64,000 nt of DNA from Pseudomonas putida (GTDB lineage Bacteria; Pseudomonadota; Gammaproteobacteria; Pseudomonadales; Pseudomonadaceae): positions 2,609,501 through 2,673,500 of the forward strand of contig CP047152.1 in the NCBI GenBank assembly GCA_041879295.1, written 5' to 3'. The translations under genes and the position numbers were made by a program. This document shows, one piece after another, positions 38,101 to 46,663 of this stretch. The notes beneath the pieces were generated by a model, which had not been told where the DNA came from, searched no databases, and was given only the letters and a program-made list of their open reading frames with translations. Each line of letters opens with the position of its first letter. The stretch's first letter is position 1.

Positions 38101-39687
38101 TCAGACCAGCACACCCTGGCTACGCAGGTAGTCATCGTAAGTACCGCTGAAGTCCACCACACCATCGGCCGACAGCTCGATGATGCGCGTGGCCAGCGAC
38201 GACACGAACTCACGGTCGTGGCTGACGAACAGCAGGGTACCCGGGTAGTTTTCCAGCGCCAGGTTCAGCGCTTCGATCGATTCCATGTCCAGGTGGTTGG
38301 TCGGCTCGTCCATCACCAGCACGTTCGGCTTCTGCAGGATCAGCTTGCCGAACAGCATGCGACCTTGTTCACCACCGGAAATCACCTTCACCGACTTGAG
38401 GATCTCGTCGTTGGAGAACAGCATGCGCCCCAGGGTGCCGCGGATCACCTGCTCGCCAGACGTCCACTGGCCCATCCAGTCGAACAGGCTCATGTCGTCT
38501 TCGAAGTCGTGGGCGTGGTCCTGGGCGTAGTAGCCCACTTCGGCGCTGTCGGTCCACTTTACCGAGCCGGCATCCGGGGTCATCTCGCCGACCAGGGTGC
38601 GCAGCAGGGTGGTCTTGCCAATACCGTTGGGGCCGATGATCGCAACGCGCTCGCCCGCCTCGACGGTGATGTCGAAGTTCTTGAACAGCACCTTGTCGTC
38701 GAAGGCTTTGGCCATTTTCTCGACGACTACGGCCTGGCGGTGCAGTTTTTTCGTCTGTTCGAAGCGAATGAACGGGCTGACGCGGCTGGACGGCTTGACC
38801 TCGGCCAGCTGGATCTTGTCGATCTGCTTGGCACGTGAAGTGGCCTGCTTGGCTTTGGAGGCGTTGGCCGAGAAGCGGCTGACGAAGGTTTGCAGCTCGG
38901 CGATCTGGGCTTTCTTCTTGGCGTTGTCCGACAGCAGCTGCTCACGCGACTGGGTGGCTGCGGTCATGTACTCGTCATAGTTGCCCGGGAACAGGCGCAG
39001 CTCACCGTAATCCAGGTCAGCCATGTGGGTGCAGACGCTGTTGAGGAAGTGCCGGTCGTGGGAAATGATGATCATGGTGCTGTTACGCGCCGTGAGGATC
39101 GTTTCGAGCCAGCGGATGGTGTTGATGTCCAGGTGGTTGGTCGGTTCGTCGAGCAGCAGCACGTCCGGGTCCGAGAACAGCGCCTGGGCCAGCAGTACAC
39201 GCAGCTTCCAGCCCGGTGCCACTTCGCTCATCGGGCCGAAGTGCTGGTCCAGTGGAATACCCAGGCCCAGCAGCAGTTCACCGGCGCGGGACTCGGCGGT
39301 GTAGCCGTCCATTTCGGCGAATTCGGTTTCCAGCTCGGCGACGGCCATGCCGTCTTCTTCGGTCATTTCCGGCAGCGAGTAGATACGGTCACGCTCGGCT
39401 TTGACTTTCCACAGCTGGCCGTGGCCCATGATCACCGTGTCGATCACGGTGAATTCCTCGTAGGCGAACTGGTCCTGGCGCAGCTTGCCCAGGCGGGTAT
39501 TCGGCTCGAGCATGACCTGGCCTGCGGACGGCTCCAGATCGCCGCCGAGGATTTTCATGAAGGTCGACTTGCCGCAACCGTTGGCGCCGATCAGGCCGTA
39601 GCGGTTGCCGTTGTTGAATTTGACGGAAACGTTTTCGAACAGTGGCTTGGAGCCGAACTGCATGGTGATGTTAGCGGTGGAGATCAA
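38101..39687 (-). CDS. ybiT: ABC-F ATPase of the YbiT type
   Basis: 528 residues, two ABC domains without membrane parts: Walker [11 protein letters not shown] and [11 protein letters not shown], signature-like motifs and Walker [12 protein letters not shown] and [14 protein letters not shown]. The linker between them (about residues 240-310) is the positively charged P-site tRNA interaction motif of ABC-F translation factors. The N-terminal [24 protein letters not shown] and full length match E. coli YbiT. It probably resolves stalled ribosomes. It marks the left edge of the accessory patch. Confidence 0.93.
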   Translation of the reverse strand: MISTANITMQFGSKPLFENVSVKFNNGNRYGLIGANGCGKSTFMKILGGDLEPSAGQVMLEPNTRLGKLRQDQFAYEEFTVIDTVIMGHGQLWKVKAERDRIYSLPEMTEEDGMAVAELETEFAEMDGYTAESRAGELLLGLGIPLDQHFGPMSEVAPGWKLRVLLAQALFSDPDVLLLDEPTNHLDINTIRWLETILTARNSTMIIISHDRHFLNSVCTHMADLDYGELRLFPGNYDEYMTAATQSREQLLSDNAKKKAQIAELQTFVSRFSANASKAKQATSRAKQIDKIQLAEVKPSSRVSPFIRFEQTKKLHRQAVVVEKMAKAFDDKVLFKNFDITVEAGERVAIIGPNGIGKTTLLRTLVGEMTPDAGSVKWTDSAEVGYYAQDHAHDFEDDMSLFDWMGQWTSGEQVIRGTLGRMLFSNDEILKSVKVISGGEQGRMLFGKLILQKPNVLVMDEPTNHLDMESIEALNLALENYPGTLLFVSHDREFVSSLATRIIELSADGVVDFSGTYDDYLRSQGVLV

Positions 39688-39726
39688 GGAGCTTACCTAT
39701 CAATAACTTACGTGGCTTCTTCGCAG

Positions 39727-40060
39727 CTACGGACCAATTTGGAGCTTATCCAGCTCCTGCCAGTCGTTAGACGAGTTAATCCAGCGCGCATAAGTCGATA
39801 AGAGCATCTGCACGCCTTGCCCGAGCTGTTGGGCGATAAATGCGGGGTTGAGACCAGACATTGAGCATATTGTCGCATAGGTGTGGCGGCAGTTATACGG
39901 GGGCGGTACCTGATGCCCAAACCTTTCAGGATTGGCCGCTACTGGTGGTGCAGGTCCGACATCTGCTTGACGTGCTCCCCATTATTACCGGGCGGCAAGA
40001 GGAACGGCGATTCCCGTGCAGCGCGGTAGTGCACCTCTGCGTGAGCCTGCGGATAGCCTA
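39727..40060 (-). pseudogene. tyrosine recombinase (phage integrase) C-terminal remnant
   Basis: Reading the minus strand, the last part (stop TAG at 39729-39727) encodes PPYNCRHTYATICSMSGLNPAFIAQQLG and MLLSTYARWINSSNDWQEL, which include the catalytic R-H-x-x-Y box and the nucleophile Tyr of phage integrases. Upstream the frame shifts by one base at a G-run (39899-39903), and in the new frame a TAG (39941-39939) interrupts HVKQMSDLHHQ-stop-RPILKGLGIRY. Residues further upstream (to about 40060) are only partly integrase-like. The gene is dead and 5'-truncated; it explains how this patch arose. Confidence 0.85.
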
Positions 40061-40178
40061 TCCCTAAGAACTGGACACCCAGCGCCAAACGACCGCGCGT
40101 GTGATTTCGTTCACCGACCGCCCTTGTAACAGTGGCGGAGGCAGCTCGCGCACAGCACAGTACAGTGCTTTAGTCGTT

Positions 40179-40478
40179 TTAGTGGTAGCGGCATTGCAGA
40201 ACGGTGAGCATACCGGCCTCGAAGAAGTAGACCAGACGGTGCTCACGGGTGATGCGACGGGACCACACGCCAGATAAATCGCCTTTCAGCGGCTCAGGCT
40301 TGCCAATACCCGTGAAGGGGGGGCGTAGACACACGTCAATCAGGCGGTTGACGTTGCCAAGTATGGTGAGGTCGGCACTCTGCCAGTGACAGTAATCCTC
40401 CCAGCCCTCTTTGGTGAACTTCACGCTTACCTTGTCGCGGGCTTCATCCTTGTTCCGCTGCTTCTGGTTCTTGCTCAT
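40179..40478 (-). CDS. yoeB: Txe/YoeB family toxin (mRNA interferase)
   Basis: 99 residues. FTKEGWEDYCHWQ, PFTGIGKPEPLKGDLSGVWSRRI and HRLVYFFE are the YoeB signature; the toxin cleaves mRNA at the ribosomal A site. An N-terminal extension MSKNQKQRNKDEARDK precedes the usual start. The C-terminus reads CRYH-stop: the final Tyr that forms part of the active site in E. coli YoeB (CRYHY) is missing, so activity could be reduced. It overlaps the antitoxin gene by 35 bases. Confidence 0.92.
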   Translation of the reverse strand: MSKNQKQRNKDEARDKVSVKFTKEGWEDYCHWQSADLTILGNVNRLIDVCLRPPFTGIGKPEPLKGDLSGVWSRRITREHRLVYFFEAGMLTVLQCRYH

Positions 40479-40728
40479 TGAGGTCCAGCTCCTTCGCCAA
40501 GGCCTGGCCGTCCCGGAGCTGATCGATGGATGAGCGCAAGCGCGAAGCGTTTTTGGACGATCCCAACAGGTGAATGGTCTCGTTCATCCCGTTGTAGTCC
40601 TCCAGGGACATTATCACTACGGGTTCGCCACGCTGTCGCGTGATTACGGCGGGCTCATGGTCCCGGCAAACATCATCCATTGTCTGCTTCAGTTCGGCGC
40701 GTGCCTGGCTAAAAGTCAGTACGTGCAT
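40444..40728 (-). CDS. yefM: YefM family antitoxin
   Basis: 94 residues. HVLTFSQARAELKQTMDDVCRDHEPAVITRQRGEPVVIMSLEDYNGMNETIHLL is the Phd/YefM fold that binds operator DNA and, through its disordered tail, YoeB. The tail is rich in Glu (residues 70-94), which fits. It is the first gene of the TA operon, in a patch with integrase and IS remains, typical for addiction modules left in decayed elements. Confidence 0.93.
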   Translation of the reverse strand: MHVLTFSQARAELKQTMDDVCRDHEPAVITRQRGEPVVIMSLEDYNGMNETIHLLGSSKNASRLRSSIDQLRDGQALAKELDLNEQEPEAAEQG

Positions 40729-40995
40729 TTGTCCATCCTCCGGGCTCTGCCCGGGTAAGGGTTGCTCTTTGGACCGCCACAGGCGACGCCCAAAGTACTA
40801 AGAAAGTGAAGCCAGTCGGCCCGCACAGCGGCTCCGTAGTGACTCACAGTGTTCTCTCATCTGGATCAGAATCGTCATTCCAGTAGCCACAGGCCAAAGG
40901 TGTCCAGATGGATCCAGCCGTCGCTGGCAACCGCAGCCATTGTACCTAACGTTGTACAAGGCATTAAACCGGTAGATGCAACGGGAGCTTTTGAG
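40729..40995. other. intergenic stretch in accessory patch
   Basis: I see no supported gene. It holds the likely yefM promoter. A TGTACA hexamer (40955-40960), the core of E. coli YefM operators, is present but over 200 bases from the yefM start, too far to call. Confidence 0.35.
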
Positions 40996-41310
40996 ATGAT
41001 CTGCAATGAGTGCGGAAAGGAACACGCCAGCGATGACATTGAGCTTGTTTTCCGCCGAACGATTCTTTGTCCGGGCAACGCTACCTCTTCCCGTATTGCA
41101 GCGTGATGAGCCCTATAGCGGGGGGGTATGGGTCGAACTCATGCAACCAGATTTTGAACGTATCTACGAGCAGTGGGATGCCCCCCATCAGTCCTCTGAA
41201 CCACCGTTTTCCGTATCCCTTGCCAACTCCATACCGACTTTTGGTGACACCAACGGCCTTCACGCTCAATTGCGGCTGACAGGGCCGACTACCAGGCCCC
41301 AGGCAGTCTC
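40996..41310 (+). pseudogene. DUF2199 family gene, frameshifted with internal deletion
   Basis: ATG 40996 after GGGAG opens MICNECGKEHASDDIELVFRR, the start of a DUF2199 protein with its C-x2-C. The family continues one frame over (frame of 41006) as ERFFVRATLPLPV, YSGGVWVELMQPDFERIYEQWD and VSLANSIPTFGDTNGLHAQLRL. The roughly 30 residues normally between the parts are gone and the frame has moved, so the gene is broken. The C-terminal DHPLA-type motif is also absent; the similarity ends near 41310. Confidence 0.75.
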
Positions 41311-41475
41311 TCTGCGGCGATCCGCGTGCAGAACGACGCGTGGCGCCTGCAAAGACGCTACATGCAATTGAAGGCTTTCGAGACGGTCAGCGATAATCCT
41401 CAAGCCAAGCTGTCGGCCGTGATCACCCAAACGGCGAACTCAGTGGCCAGCGCCATGATGAGTTACACCACTTGA
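41311..41475 (+). pseudogene. unidentified C-terminal gene remnant
   Basis: An open frame without start codon reads LSAAIRVQNDAWRLQRRYM then QLKAFETVSDNPQAKLSAV and ends SVASAMMSYTT with TGA at 41473-41475. It looks like a real protein C-terminus, helical and amphipathic, fused out of frame to the DUF2199 remnant. I do not recognise the family. Confidence 0.45.
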
Positions 41476-41600
41476 GCAGTGATCAGCTGCCGACTTGTGA
41501 AGGACGCCCAGAGCATGAGTGCGCTTGCAGTTGACCGCGTCGCCCATTGCCGTAGAATCGCGCGCCCAAAATTCAGCAGGCATGGCGAGAGGGAGCTTGA

Positions 41601-42143
41601 ATGCAGCGGGTGATGATTATTGGTCAGCCAGGGGCTGGGAAAAGTACCCTGGCGCGCAAGCTTGGCGAGCGCACTGGCTTGCCGGTCGTGCACATCGACA
41701 CGATTCATTGGCAGCCAGGGTGGGTCGAGCGGAGCCGGGACGAGAAGACGCGTCTTTGTCATGAGGTCGAGGCCCGTGAGCGCTGGATCTTCGAAGGCGG
41801 GCATTCGACCACATGGAACAACCGGCTGGCCCGCGCTGACATGTTGATATGGATTGATCGCTCGGCTCCGCTTCGATTCTGGCGCGTGCTCCTCAGAACG
41901 GTGTTAAACCGCGGTCGATCCCGGCCTGACTTGCCGGACAACTGTCCGGAGTTGCTGGCCAACCTGCCGGAGTTTTTCAGGTTCATGTGGCGGACGAAAA
42001 CCTCGTCTCGGGAGGCGATAAAGCGATTCGTGGCGACGGCCCCGCCGGGCTGTCGCGTGGCTTGCCTGCGGACCAATCGGGATACTGATGTTTTTCTCGC
42101 GAGTATGGGCACGCAGCCTGACCAGATTGCGCAAGGCCATTAG
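41601..42143 (+). CDS. P-loop nucleotide kinase-like protein (FlaR/topology-modulation type)
   Basis: 180 residues. Walker A GQPGAGKSTLARKLGERTGLP at the N-terminus, HIDTIHWQPGWVERSRDE and RWIFEGGHSTTWNNRLARADMLIWID follow the adenylate-kinase-like family often named DNA topology modulation protein FlaR. The substrate is unknown. Start ATG 41601 has GAGGGAG before it. It is intact among broken neighbours and 80 bases before the GrpB pseudogene. Confidence 0.82.
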   Translation: MQRVMIIGQPGAGKSTLARKLGERTGLPVVHIDTIHWQPGWVERSRDEKTRLCHEVEARERWIFEGGHSTTWNNRLARADMLIWIDRSAPLRFWRVLLRTVLNRGRSRPDLPDNCPELLANLPEFFRFMWRTKTSSREAIKRFVATAPPGCRVACLRTNRDTDVFLASMGTQPDQIAQGH

Positions 42144-42223
42144 ATGCCAGACCGCGCTTGATTGGCGGCAGGTGCCTGCCGTGTAGGCGCATCGGAACGT
42201 TTTCACTTGCCCAAGGAGGCCTC

Positions 42224-42526
42224 ATGGCGCTGACCAGCAAGATCACGGCTTACGACCCTGCATGGCCGCAGCGGTATGAGGCGGTCAACGTTCTGCTCGC
42301 CTCGGTGTTCGGCGATGAGCTTCTCGCCATTCACCATGTAGGCAGCACGGCTGTGCCGCAACTTGCAGCCAAGCCTGAGATCGATGTGCTGGTCGAGGTT
42401 TTAGAGCATCGCAATGAGGCAGCGCGAGACGAGGTGTTGCTGACGTTGGGCTATGTGCGCGGCAGTGACCTGTCGGAATGACACCACTTCTACCGCCGCA
42501 ATGTTGGCGAGATGCGGACCCCCGAT
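42224..42526 (+). pseudogene. GrpB/UPF0157 nucleotidyltransferase-like gene, truncated
   Basis: ATG 42224 (SD AAGGAGG) starts KITAYDPAWPQRYEAVNVLL and HHVGSTAVPQLAAKPEIDVLVEV, the GrpB family N-terminus. At 42479-42481 an in-frame TGA breaks GYVRGSDLSE-stop-HHFYRRNVGEMRT; the family homology continues past the stop and then ends at the border of the large inverted repeat (42527). The normal protein has about 170 residues; roughly half is lost. Confidence 0.82.
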
Positions 42527-42869
42527 CATGGCGTTGGGTTCGGTGGGGCCTGGAATTGTTCGTCATGAGGTTTTTGGCGCCTGCCAGATCGAGCGCCGCC
42601 CGCGCGGCGCATCGCGAGCTGCGCTCGCTCCTACGTTTGTTACGGGCCAATTGTTCCTGAGGATTTTGCGCGCGAACGCCTTGGCGCATGGCTCAGTAGC
42701 GCGTGGTACAAACCAGGCGGTCGCGCGCGCCTGTCACAGGCATGACTGGCCCGAAACAAACGTAGGAGCGAGCGCAGCTCGCGATGCGCCGCGCGGGCGG
42801 CGCTCGATCTGGCAGGCGCCAAAAATCTCATGATGAACACCTCAAGGCCCCCACCGAACTCAACGCATG
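42527..42869. repeat. large inverted repeat, arms about 123 bp, around a 97-bp core
   Basis: Left arm 42527-42649 and right arm 42747-42869 are inverted copies; the inner 87 bases of each arm differ at only two positions, and the outer parts show a few small differences and indels. The arm contains ctgccagatcgagcgccgcc, the palindromic cgcccgcgcggcgc, and atcgcgagctgcgctcgctc. The core (42650-42746) is open for 31 codons reading VPEDFARERLGAWLSSAW then YKPGGRARLSQA-stop, two bases before the right arm. It interrupts the GrpB gene. It is likely a mobile or dispersed non-autonomous element; copy number must be checked. Confidence 0.85.
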
Positions 42870-42878
42870 TGGGGCGCT

Positions 42879-43769
42879 TTAACTAATGCCTACCGTTTTT
42901 TCGGCGAGTGAGATATCTGAGCGCTTGAAATGATCCCTGATAAGATCGGCAAGATCAGAAACAGGACGAGTAGCATCATCCAACGACTGCAACCGTACCG
43001 CGAATTCGGGCAGTGTCGGTAGCCCACAATCCGGCAATGGCAGGATGATATCTTCGGGCGCTAGGCGTTGCAGCCAAGGCGTAACCGCAAGCCCATTGCG
43101 AACCATGGTCAATGTGGTATCGGCTGATGCATTTTCGAACACCATCTTTCCAACAATACCTTCTTCGTCCAGACGCTGGAAAACGGTATCGCGAAAGGCA
43201 CAATTCGCAGTCAGAAAGCACAGTGCCAATGGCCGCTGTGCTGCTGTTACCTCGTTGCCCAACCATACCAGTTGATCCACAGCCAACCGTTCGCCCAATT
43301 CGACGTTGGTCGGGCCTTGACTGATCACCAGATCGAGTTTGCCGTTGGTGAACGCTTGGTCGAGATCCGTCGAAGAAGCGCTGAAGATCTTTACCTCGAC
43401 CCTCGGAAAGGCATTACTAAAAGCTTTGAGCAAGTGGGCAAGCGGGGCTCCGGCCATATCGAAGGGGAGCCCAAGGCGCACCGAGGCTGCTGATTCCCTT
43501 CCACCAATGGAGGCACAGAAAGCGTCATGCATTCGTAGCAGACGACGGGCGTCTGGCAGCAGCGATTTTCCCTTACCCGTCAGACGACTGCCCTGTGTAT
43601 CACGCAGCAATAACTGGCAGTCGAGGAATGCCTCCAGACGTTTGATTCGCTGGCTAACAGCACCTTGTGTCAGGTGCAGGTTGACTGACGCAACGCTCAT
43701 GCTCCCAGTATCCGCCACCTCGACGAAGGCTCTGAGCAGCGCCAGATCAAGGTTATGAGTTTTGTTCAT
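42879..43769 (-). CDS. LysR-family regulator next to cupin gene
   Basis: 296 residues. HTH LLRAFVEVADTGSMSVASVNLHLTQGAVSQRIKRLEAFLDCQLLLRD and a complete substrate-binding domain. It is divergent from the cupin gene with about 108 bases between, so it probably controls it. The base composition is less GC-rich than the backbone, suggesting the pair was acquired together. Confidence 0.88.
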   Translation of the reverse strand: MNKTHNLDLALLRAFVEVADTGSMSVASVNLHLTQGAVSQRIKRLEAFLDCQLLLRDTQGSRLTGKGKSLLPDARRLLRMHDAFCASIGGRESAASVRLGLPFDMAGAPLAHLLKAFSNAFPRVEVKIFSASSTDLDQAFTNGKLDLVISQGPTNVELGERLAVDQLVWLGNEVTAAQRPLALCFLTANCAFRDTVFQRLDEEGIVGKMVFENASADTTLTMVRNGLAVTPWLQRLAPEDIILPLPDCGLPTLPEFAVRLQSLDDATRPVSDLADLIRDHFKRSDISLAEKTVGIS

Positions 43770-43877
43770 GTCAAGCCATTAGCAGTGTTAATACCGGCAT
43801 TATAATTCGTCGCTACTCAAAGTTCACGCTCCTCTTTAGATTGCAAGGCACAGACTGACACATGGACATGAGCAAGA

Positions 43878-44258
43878 ATGATCAACACCTTGGACAGCAT
43901 CAACCTACGAAATGAACTGGATACGCTCACAGAATACTGGAAGCCCCGAGTCCTCAGTCGCGTCAATAACCAGTTCGTCAAAATTGCAAAACTGAAAGGA
44001 GAATTTGTTTGGCATGCGCACGAACATGAAGACGAGATGTTTTCAGTAATCTATGGCACGCTTTGCATTCAGCTCGAAGATCGCACCATTGTCTTGAATG
44101 CAGGGGAGTTTTGCATTATTCCCAAACGGGTGCGACACAAACCGATCGCCGAAGATGAATGTGCGGTCATGTTGATTGAAACGGATACCACACTCCATAC
44201 CGGCGGAGAACATTCGCCACTTACAGTCTCGATAGATGATCAATTGTATCCAGCTTGA
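43878..44258 (+). CDS. cupin-domain protein
   Basis: 126 residues. A single cupin barrel with metal-binding motif HAHEHEDEMFSVIYG (His47, His49, Glu53-type spacing) and second motif AGEFCIIPKRVRHKP. Small stand-alone cupins of this kind bind a divalent metal; the substrate is unknown. The coding sequence is AT-richer than the surroundings. It is divergent from the LysR gene. Confidence 0.8.
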   Translation: MINTLDSINLRNELDTLTEYWKPRVLSRVNNQFVKIAKLKGEFVWHAHEHEDEMFSVIYGTLCIQLEDRTIVLNAGEFCIIPKRVRHKPIAEDECAVMLIETDTTLHTGGEHSPLTVSIDDQLYPA

Positions 44259-44443
44259 TTCAATGACAGCGCCCATGTTTTCACGTTCGAGATTTAGGCG
44301 CTCAACCAGGCCTTTGGGTGATTGACGCTACAATCTGCCGGCAGAGCATGCACCTGCGTGGAGCATTTTATGCCGGAGCGGCATAGGCGCTGGGCGAAGC
44401 CCTTCGGACCAATTCGCGAACCAACTGATGCGTTTTCGTGAGG
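44259..44443. other. intergenic stretch, no gene seen
   Basis: Low-coding sequence between the cupin gene and the transposase scrap. Contains a short inverted repeat TGCCGGAGCGGCATA (about 44370). Probably further remains of the IS, but too diverged to support. Confidence 0.3.
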
Positions 44444-44513
44444 GCGCCTCTCTTTCAGCCAGCCAAACATCCGTTCGATGATGTTGCGCTGCCGGTACTT
44501 GGGCCGGAAGAAT
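44444..44513 (-). pseudogene. IS5-type transposase fragment
   Basis: The minus strand reads FRPKYRQRNIIERMFGWLKERR, the R-N-x-I-E-R-x-F-G-x-L-K box around the catalytic glutamate of IS5/DDE transposases. The rest of the gene is absent; the frame is lost beyond RR. It lies just behind the SRAP gene end. Confidence 0.75.
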
Positions 44514-44524
44514 TTACTATCGCA

Positions 44525-45190
44525 TCACTGAAGCGGCTGTATCAGTTCGGCACCTTGGTTGCGCACATTGCCAATGGCTGTGCTCACTCGATACCACTCG
44601 AAGGCCTCGGCTGGCTCGCCCAGGTTGAGCGCCATCTGCTCGGCCTGTTCGCCCGGCGTCGTGGTTTGCATCCACTCACGCGCAAGGTCTGGGGCCAAAA
44701 CCACTGGCCTGCGGTCGTGCACATCTACCATTCCGCCCTGGGCATCGGCCGTAATGATGACGAACCCATCATGCTCGCCGCCAGCGAACTGGCCGATGCT
44801 GGCGCAAAGGGAAGGGCGCCCGTCGCGGCGTCGGATGTAGTACGGCTGTTTCTTCGGTCCGCCTTCATCGACCCATTCATACCAGCCGTCGATCGGCGTT
44901 ATGCCTCGGTGCGGCCAGATTGCCCGGAAGAAGGGGCCGTGTGTCACCTTTTCGACCCTGGCGTTGATCGGCGCAGCACGGTCGGTCGCCCAATGGGGCC
45001 GCCATCCCCATCTCACCAGGTCCGCCCGCGGGCCCGCCTCATCCATTCGCAGCACTGCCACCGGCGTGGTCGGCGCGACGTTGTACCGGCCAAGTGGCTG
45101 GTCGCCGACGTTGTTCCGCCAGGCCTCTGGCAGGCTCAGGGTTTCGACAAAATCGTGTATGCCTCGGTACTGGCTCAACCTTCCACACAT
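44525..45190 (-). CDS. SOS-response-associated peptidase (SRAP, YedK/HMCES family)
   Basis: 221 residues from ATG 45190 (AGGAGG before it); an upstream start at 45250 would hide the essential Cys2. MCGRLSQY gives catalytic C2 after Met removal, RYNVAPTTPVAVLR, NARVEKV, PIDGWYEW (Glu) and VHDRRPVVL (His) complete the active site. Such proteins form a thiazolidine crosslink with abasic sites in single-stranded DNA and protect them. No LexA box is apparent directly upstream. It sits beside IS and integrase debris, a common place for accessory SRAP copies. Confidence 0.93.
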   Translation of the reverse strand: MCGRLSQYRGIHDFVETLSLPEAWRNNVGDQPLGRYNVAPTTPVAVLRMDEAGPRADLVRWGWRPHWATDRAAPINARVEKVTHGPFFRAIWPHRGITPIDGWYEWVDEGGPKKQPYYIRRRDGRPSLCASIGQFAGGEHDGFVIITADAQGGMVDVHDRRPVVLAPDLAREWMQTTTPGEQAEQMALNLGEPAEAFEWYRVSTAIGNVRNQGAELIQPLQ

Positions 45191-45319
45191 GCGCGGCCCT
45201 CCTGCCTGAGCAAGCATAGCGCTTGGGTGTATCGCCACCCAGCGCGTCATGCGGCTGACGGATGGGTATACCGCAATCCAAAAAGGGCAGGGGCGTGCCC
45301 CGGCGATCCAGCCAACAAG

Positions 45320-45796
45320 TCAATGCTTGGCCGTGGCGAGTAGCCGATAGCGCGAGAAGGGCGTGCCGTCGATATCCACCTCTCCGTCAAGGCGAAACCC
45401 CAGGCGAAGAATACCTTTGATTCGGGTTCTGGTTGGTGGAAGCAACAGGGTGATCGACTCAAGCCCCATCTCCTGGAAAGCGCGCCGTACGATCTCATCG
45501 AAAATCACTCTGCCAAGCCCCCAGTAGTCTGGATGAAGCACCAAGGCAAGATCAGCGTCACCGTCTTCCTGCTGCAGGCCACCCCAGCCGGCGAATTCAT
45601 CTTCAACGAAAAAAGCCCAGGGACCATAGCCATTCAGTGCCCATTGGGCCTCTTTTTGGGCGACCCACACCTTGCACTTGCTTTCGTCAAAGTCGGGACG
45701 ACCCAAGGGCATTTGGCGTAAGACATCGGGATTGTTGTTGAGCGCGATGATGTCAGCGATGGAGGCGTCGCTGAGAGGTCGGAAATGCAGTTGCAT
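45320..45796 (-). CDS. GNAT N-acetyltransferase
   Basis: 158 residues from ATG 45796 (AAAAGG before it; a TTG at 45811 is less likely). GNAT fold of the RimJ-like type: LHFRPLSDASIADIIAL, then GGLQQEDGDADLALVLHPDYWGLGRVIFDEIVRRAF, the acetyl-CoA loop being WGLGR. The substrate is unknown. Monocistronic, upstream of the SRAP gene. Confidence 0.83.
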   Translation of the reverse strand: MQLHFRPLSDASIADIIALNNNPDVLRQMPLGRPDFDESKCKVWVAQKEAQWALNGYGPWAFFVEDEFAGWGGLQQEDGDADLALVLHPDYWGLGRVIFDEIVRRAFQEMGLESITLLLPPTRTRIKGILRLGFRLDGEVDIDGTPFSRYRLLATAKH

Positions 45797-45909
45797 GATG
45801 TGCCTTTTCAAACCGCTTTAAACCTGATGTATAGCGCCCTGGCCGAACTGCACCAGTGCGGATCGATTCATAGGCCGCCGACTGCACGGCCTGAGGTCCG
45901 CTTCTTACG

Positions 45910-46602
45910 CTAGACCACCGCGCCAAACAAGCGGCCCACCAGAGCCGTGACGCCCATGGCCAGCGCCCCCCAGACGGTCACCCGACAGGCGCCCGTCATG
46001 ATGCTGGCCCCGCCAGTCTTGGCGGCAATAGCCCCCAATGACCCGAGAAATACCAATGACATGCCCGATATCCAAGGCACCACGCTGTGCTCCGGCGCGA
46101 CAAAAGTCACCGCCAGTGGCAAGGCGGCGCCCACCACGAAACTGGCGGCGGACGCCAGGGCGGCTTGCAAGGGTTTGGCGGCGAGCGTGGTGCTGATGCC
46201 CAGTTCGTCCCGCGCGTGGGCGCCCAATGCGTCATGAGCCATCAGTTGATCGGCCACTTGATGCGCCAGCTCGGGTGCTACCCCGCGATGTATGTAGATG
46301 TTGGCGAGTTCGATGTGCTCAGCTTTCGGGTCTCTGGCCAGTTCTGCCCGTTCGCGGGACAAGTCCGCCCGTTCGGTATCGGCCTGGGAATGTACCGAAA
46401 TGTACTCGCCAGCGGCCATGGACATGGCCCCGGCCATCAGCCCCGCCATTCCGGTGACCAGCAACGTGGCATGGCTGGCGTCGGCGGCCGCGACGCCTAT
46501 CAGCAGGCTGGCGGTAGAGACAATGCCGTCGTTGGCACCCAGGACAGCGGCGCGCAACCAGCCGATACGATCGCTTCTGTGTACCTCAGTGTGTCTGTGC
46601 AT
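45910..46602 (-). CDS. VIT1/CCC1-family iron/manganese transporter
   Basis: 230 residues from ATG 46602; a GTG at 46611 is also possible. The family opening HTEVHRSDRIGWLRAAVLGANDGIVSTASLLIGVAAA, MAGAMSMAAGEYISVHSQADTERADL and five membrane helices are clear. VIT proteins move Fe2+ or Mn2+ out of the cytoplasm by proton antiport. It follows apbE on the same strand after about 60 bases, and so may belong to the redox operon. Confidence 0.9.
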   Translation of the reverse strand: MHRHTEVHRSDRIGWLRAAVLGANDGIVSTASLLIGVAAADASHATLLVTGMAGLMAGAMSMAAGEYISVHSQADTERADLSRERAELARDPKAEHIELANIYIHRGVAPELAHQVADQLMAHDALGAHARDELGISTTLAAKPLQAALASAASFVVGAALPLAVTFVAPEHSVVPWISGMSLVFLGSLGAIAAKTGGASIMTGACRVTVWGALAMGVTALVGRLFGAVV

Positions 46603-46663
46603 GAATTTCACTGTTTAACGGGGCTCCCTGTCATCAGGCGGTTCAAGTGACTTGCAGCCGGCG

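Noticed and set aside
40064..40246. 60-codon minus-strand frame beside yoeB
   Set aside because: Most of it overlaps yoeB in a different frame and the rest has no recognisable features.
40955..40960. TGTACA hexamer as a YefM operator
   Set aside because: It is more than 200 bases from the yefM start and stands alone; TA operators overlap the promoter.
44438..45343. 301-codon plus-strand frame opposite the SRAP gene
   Set aside because: The minus-strand SRAP protein has Cys2 and all active-site residues with a good ribosome site; the plus frame is its shadow.
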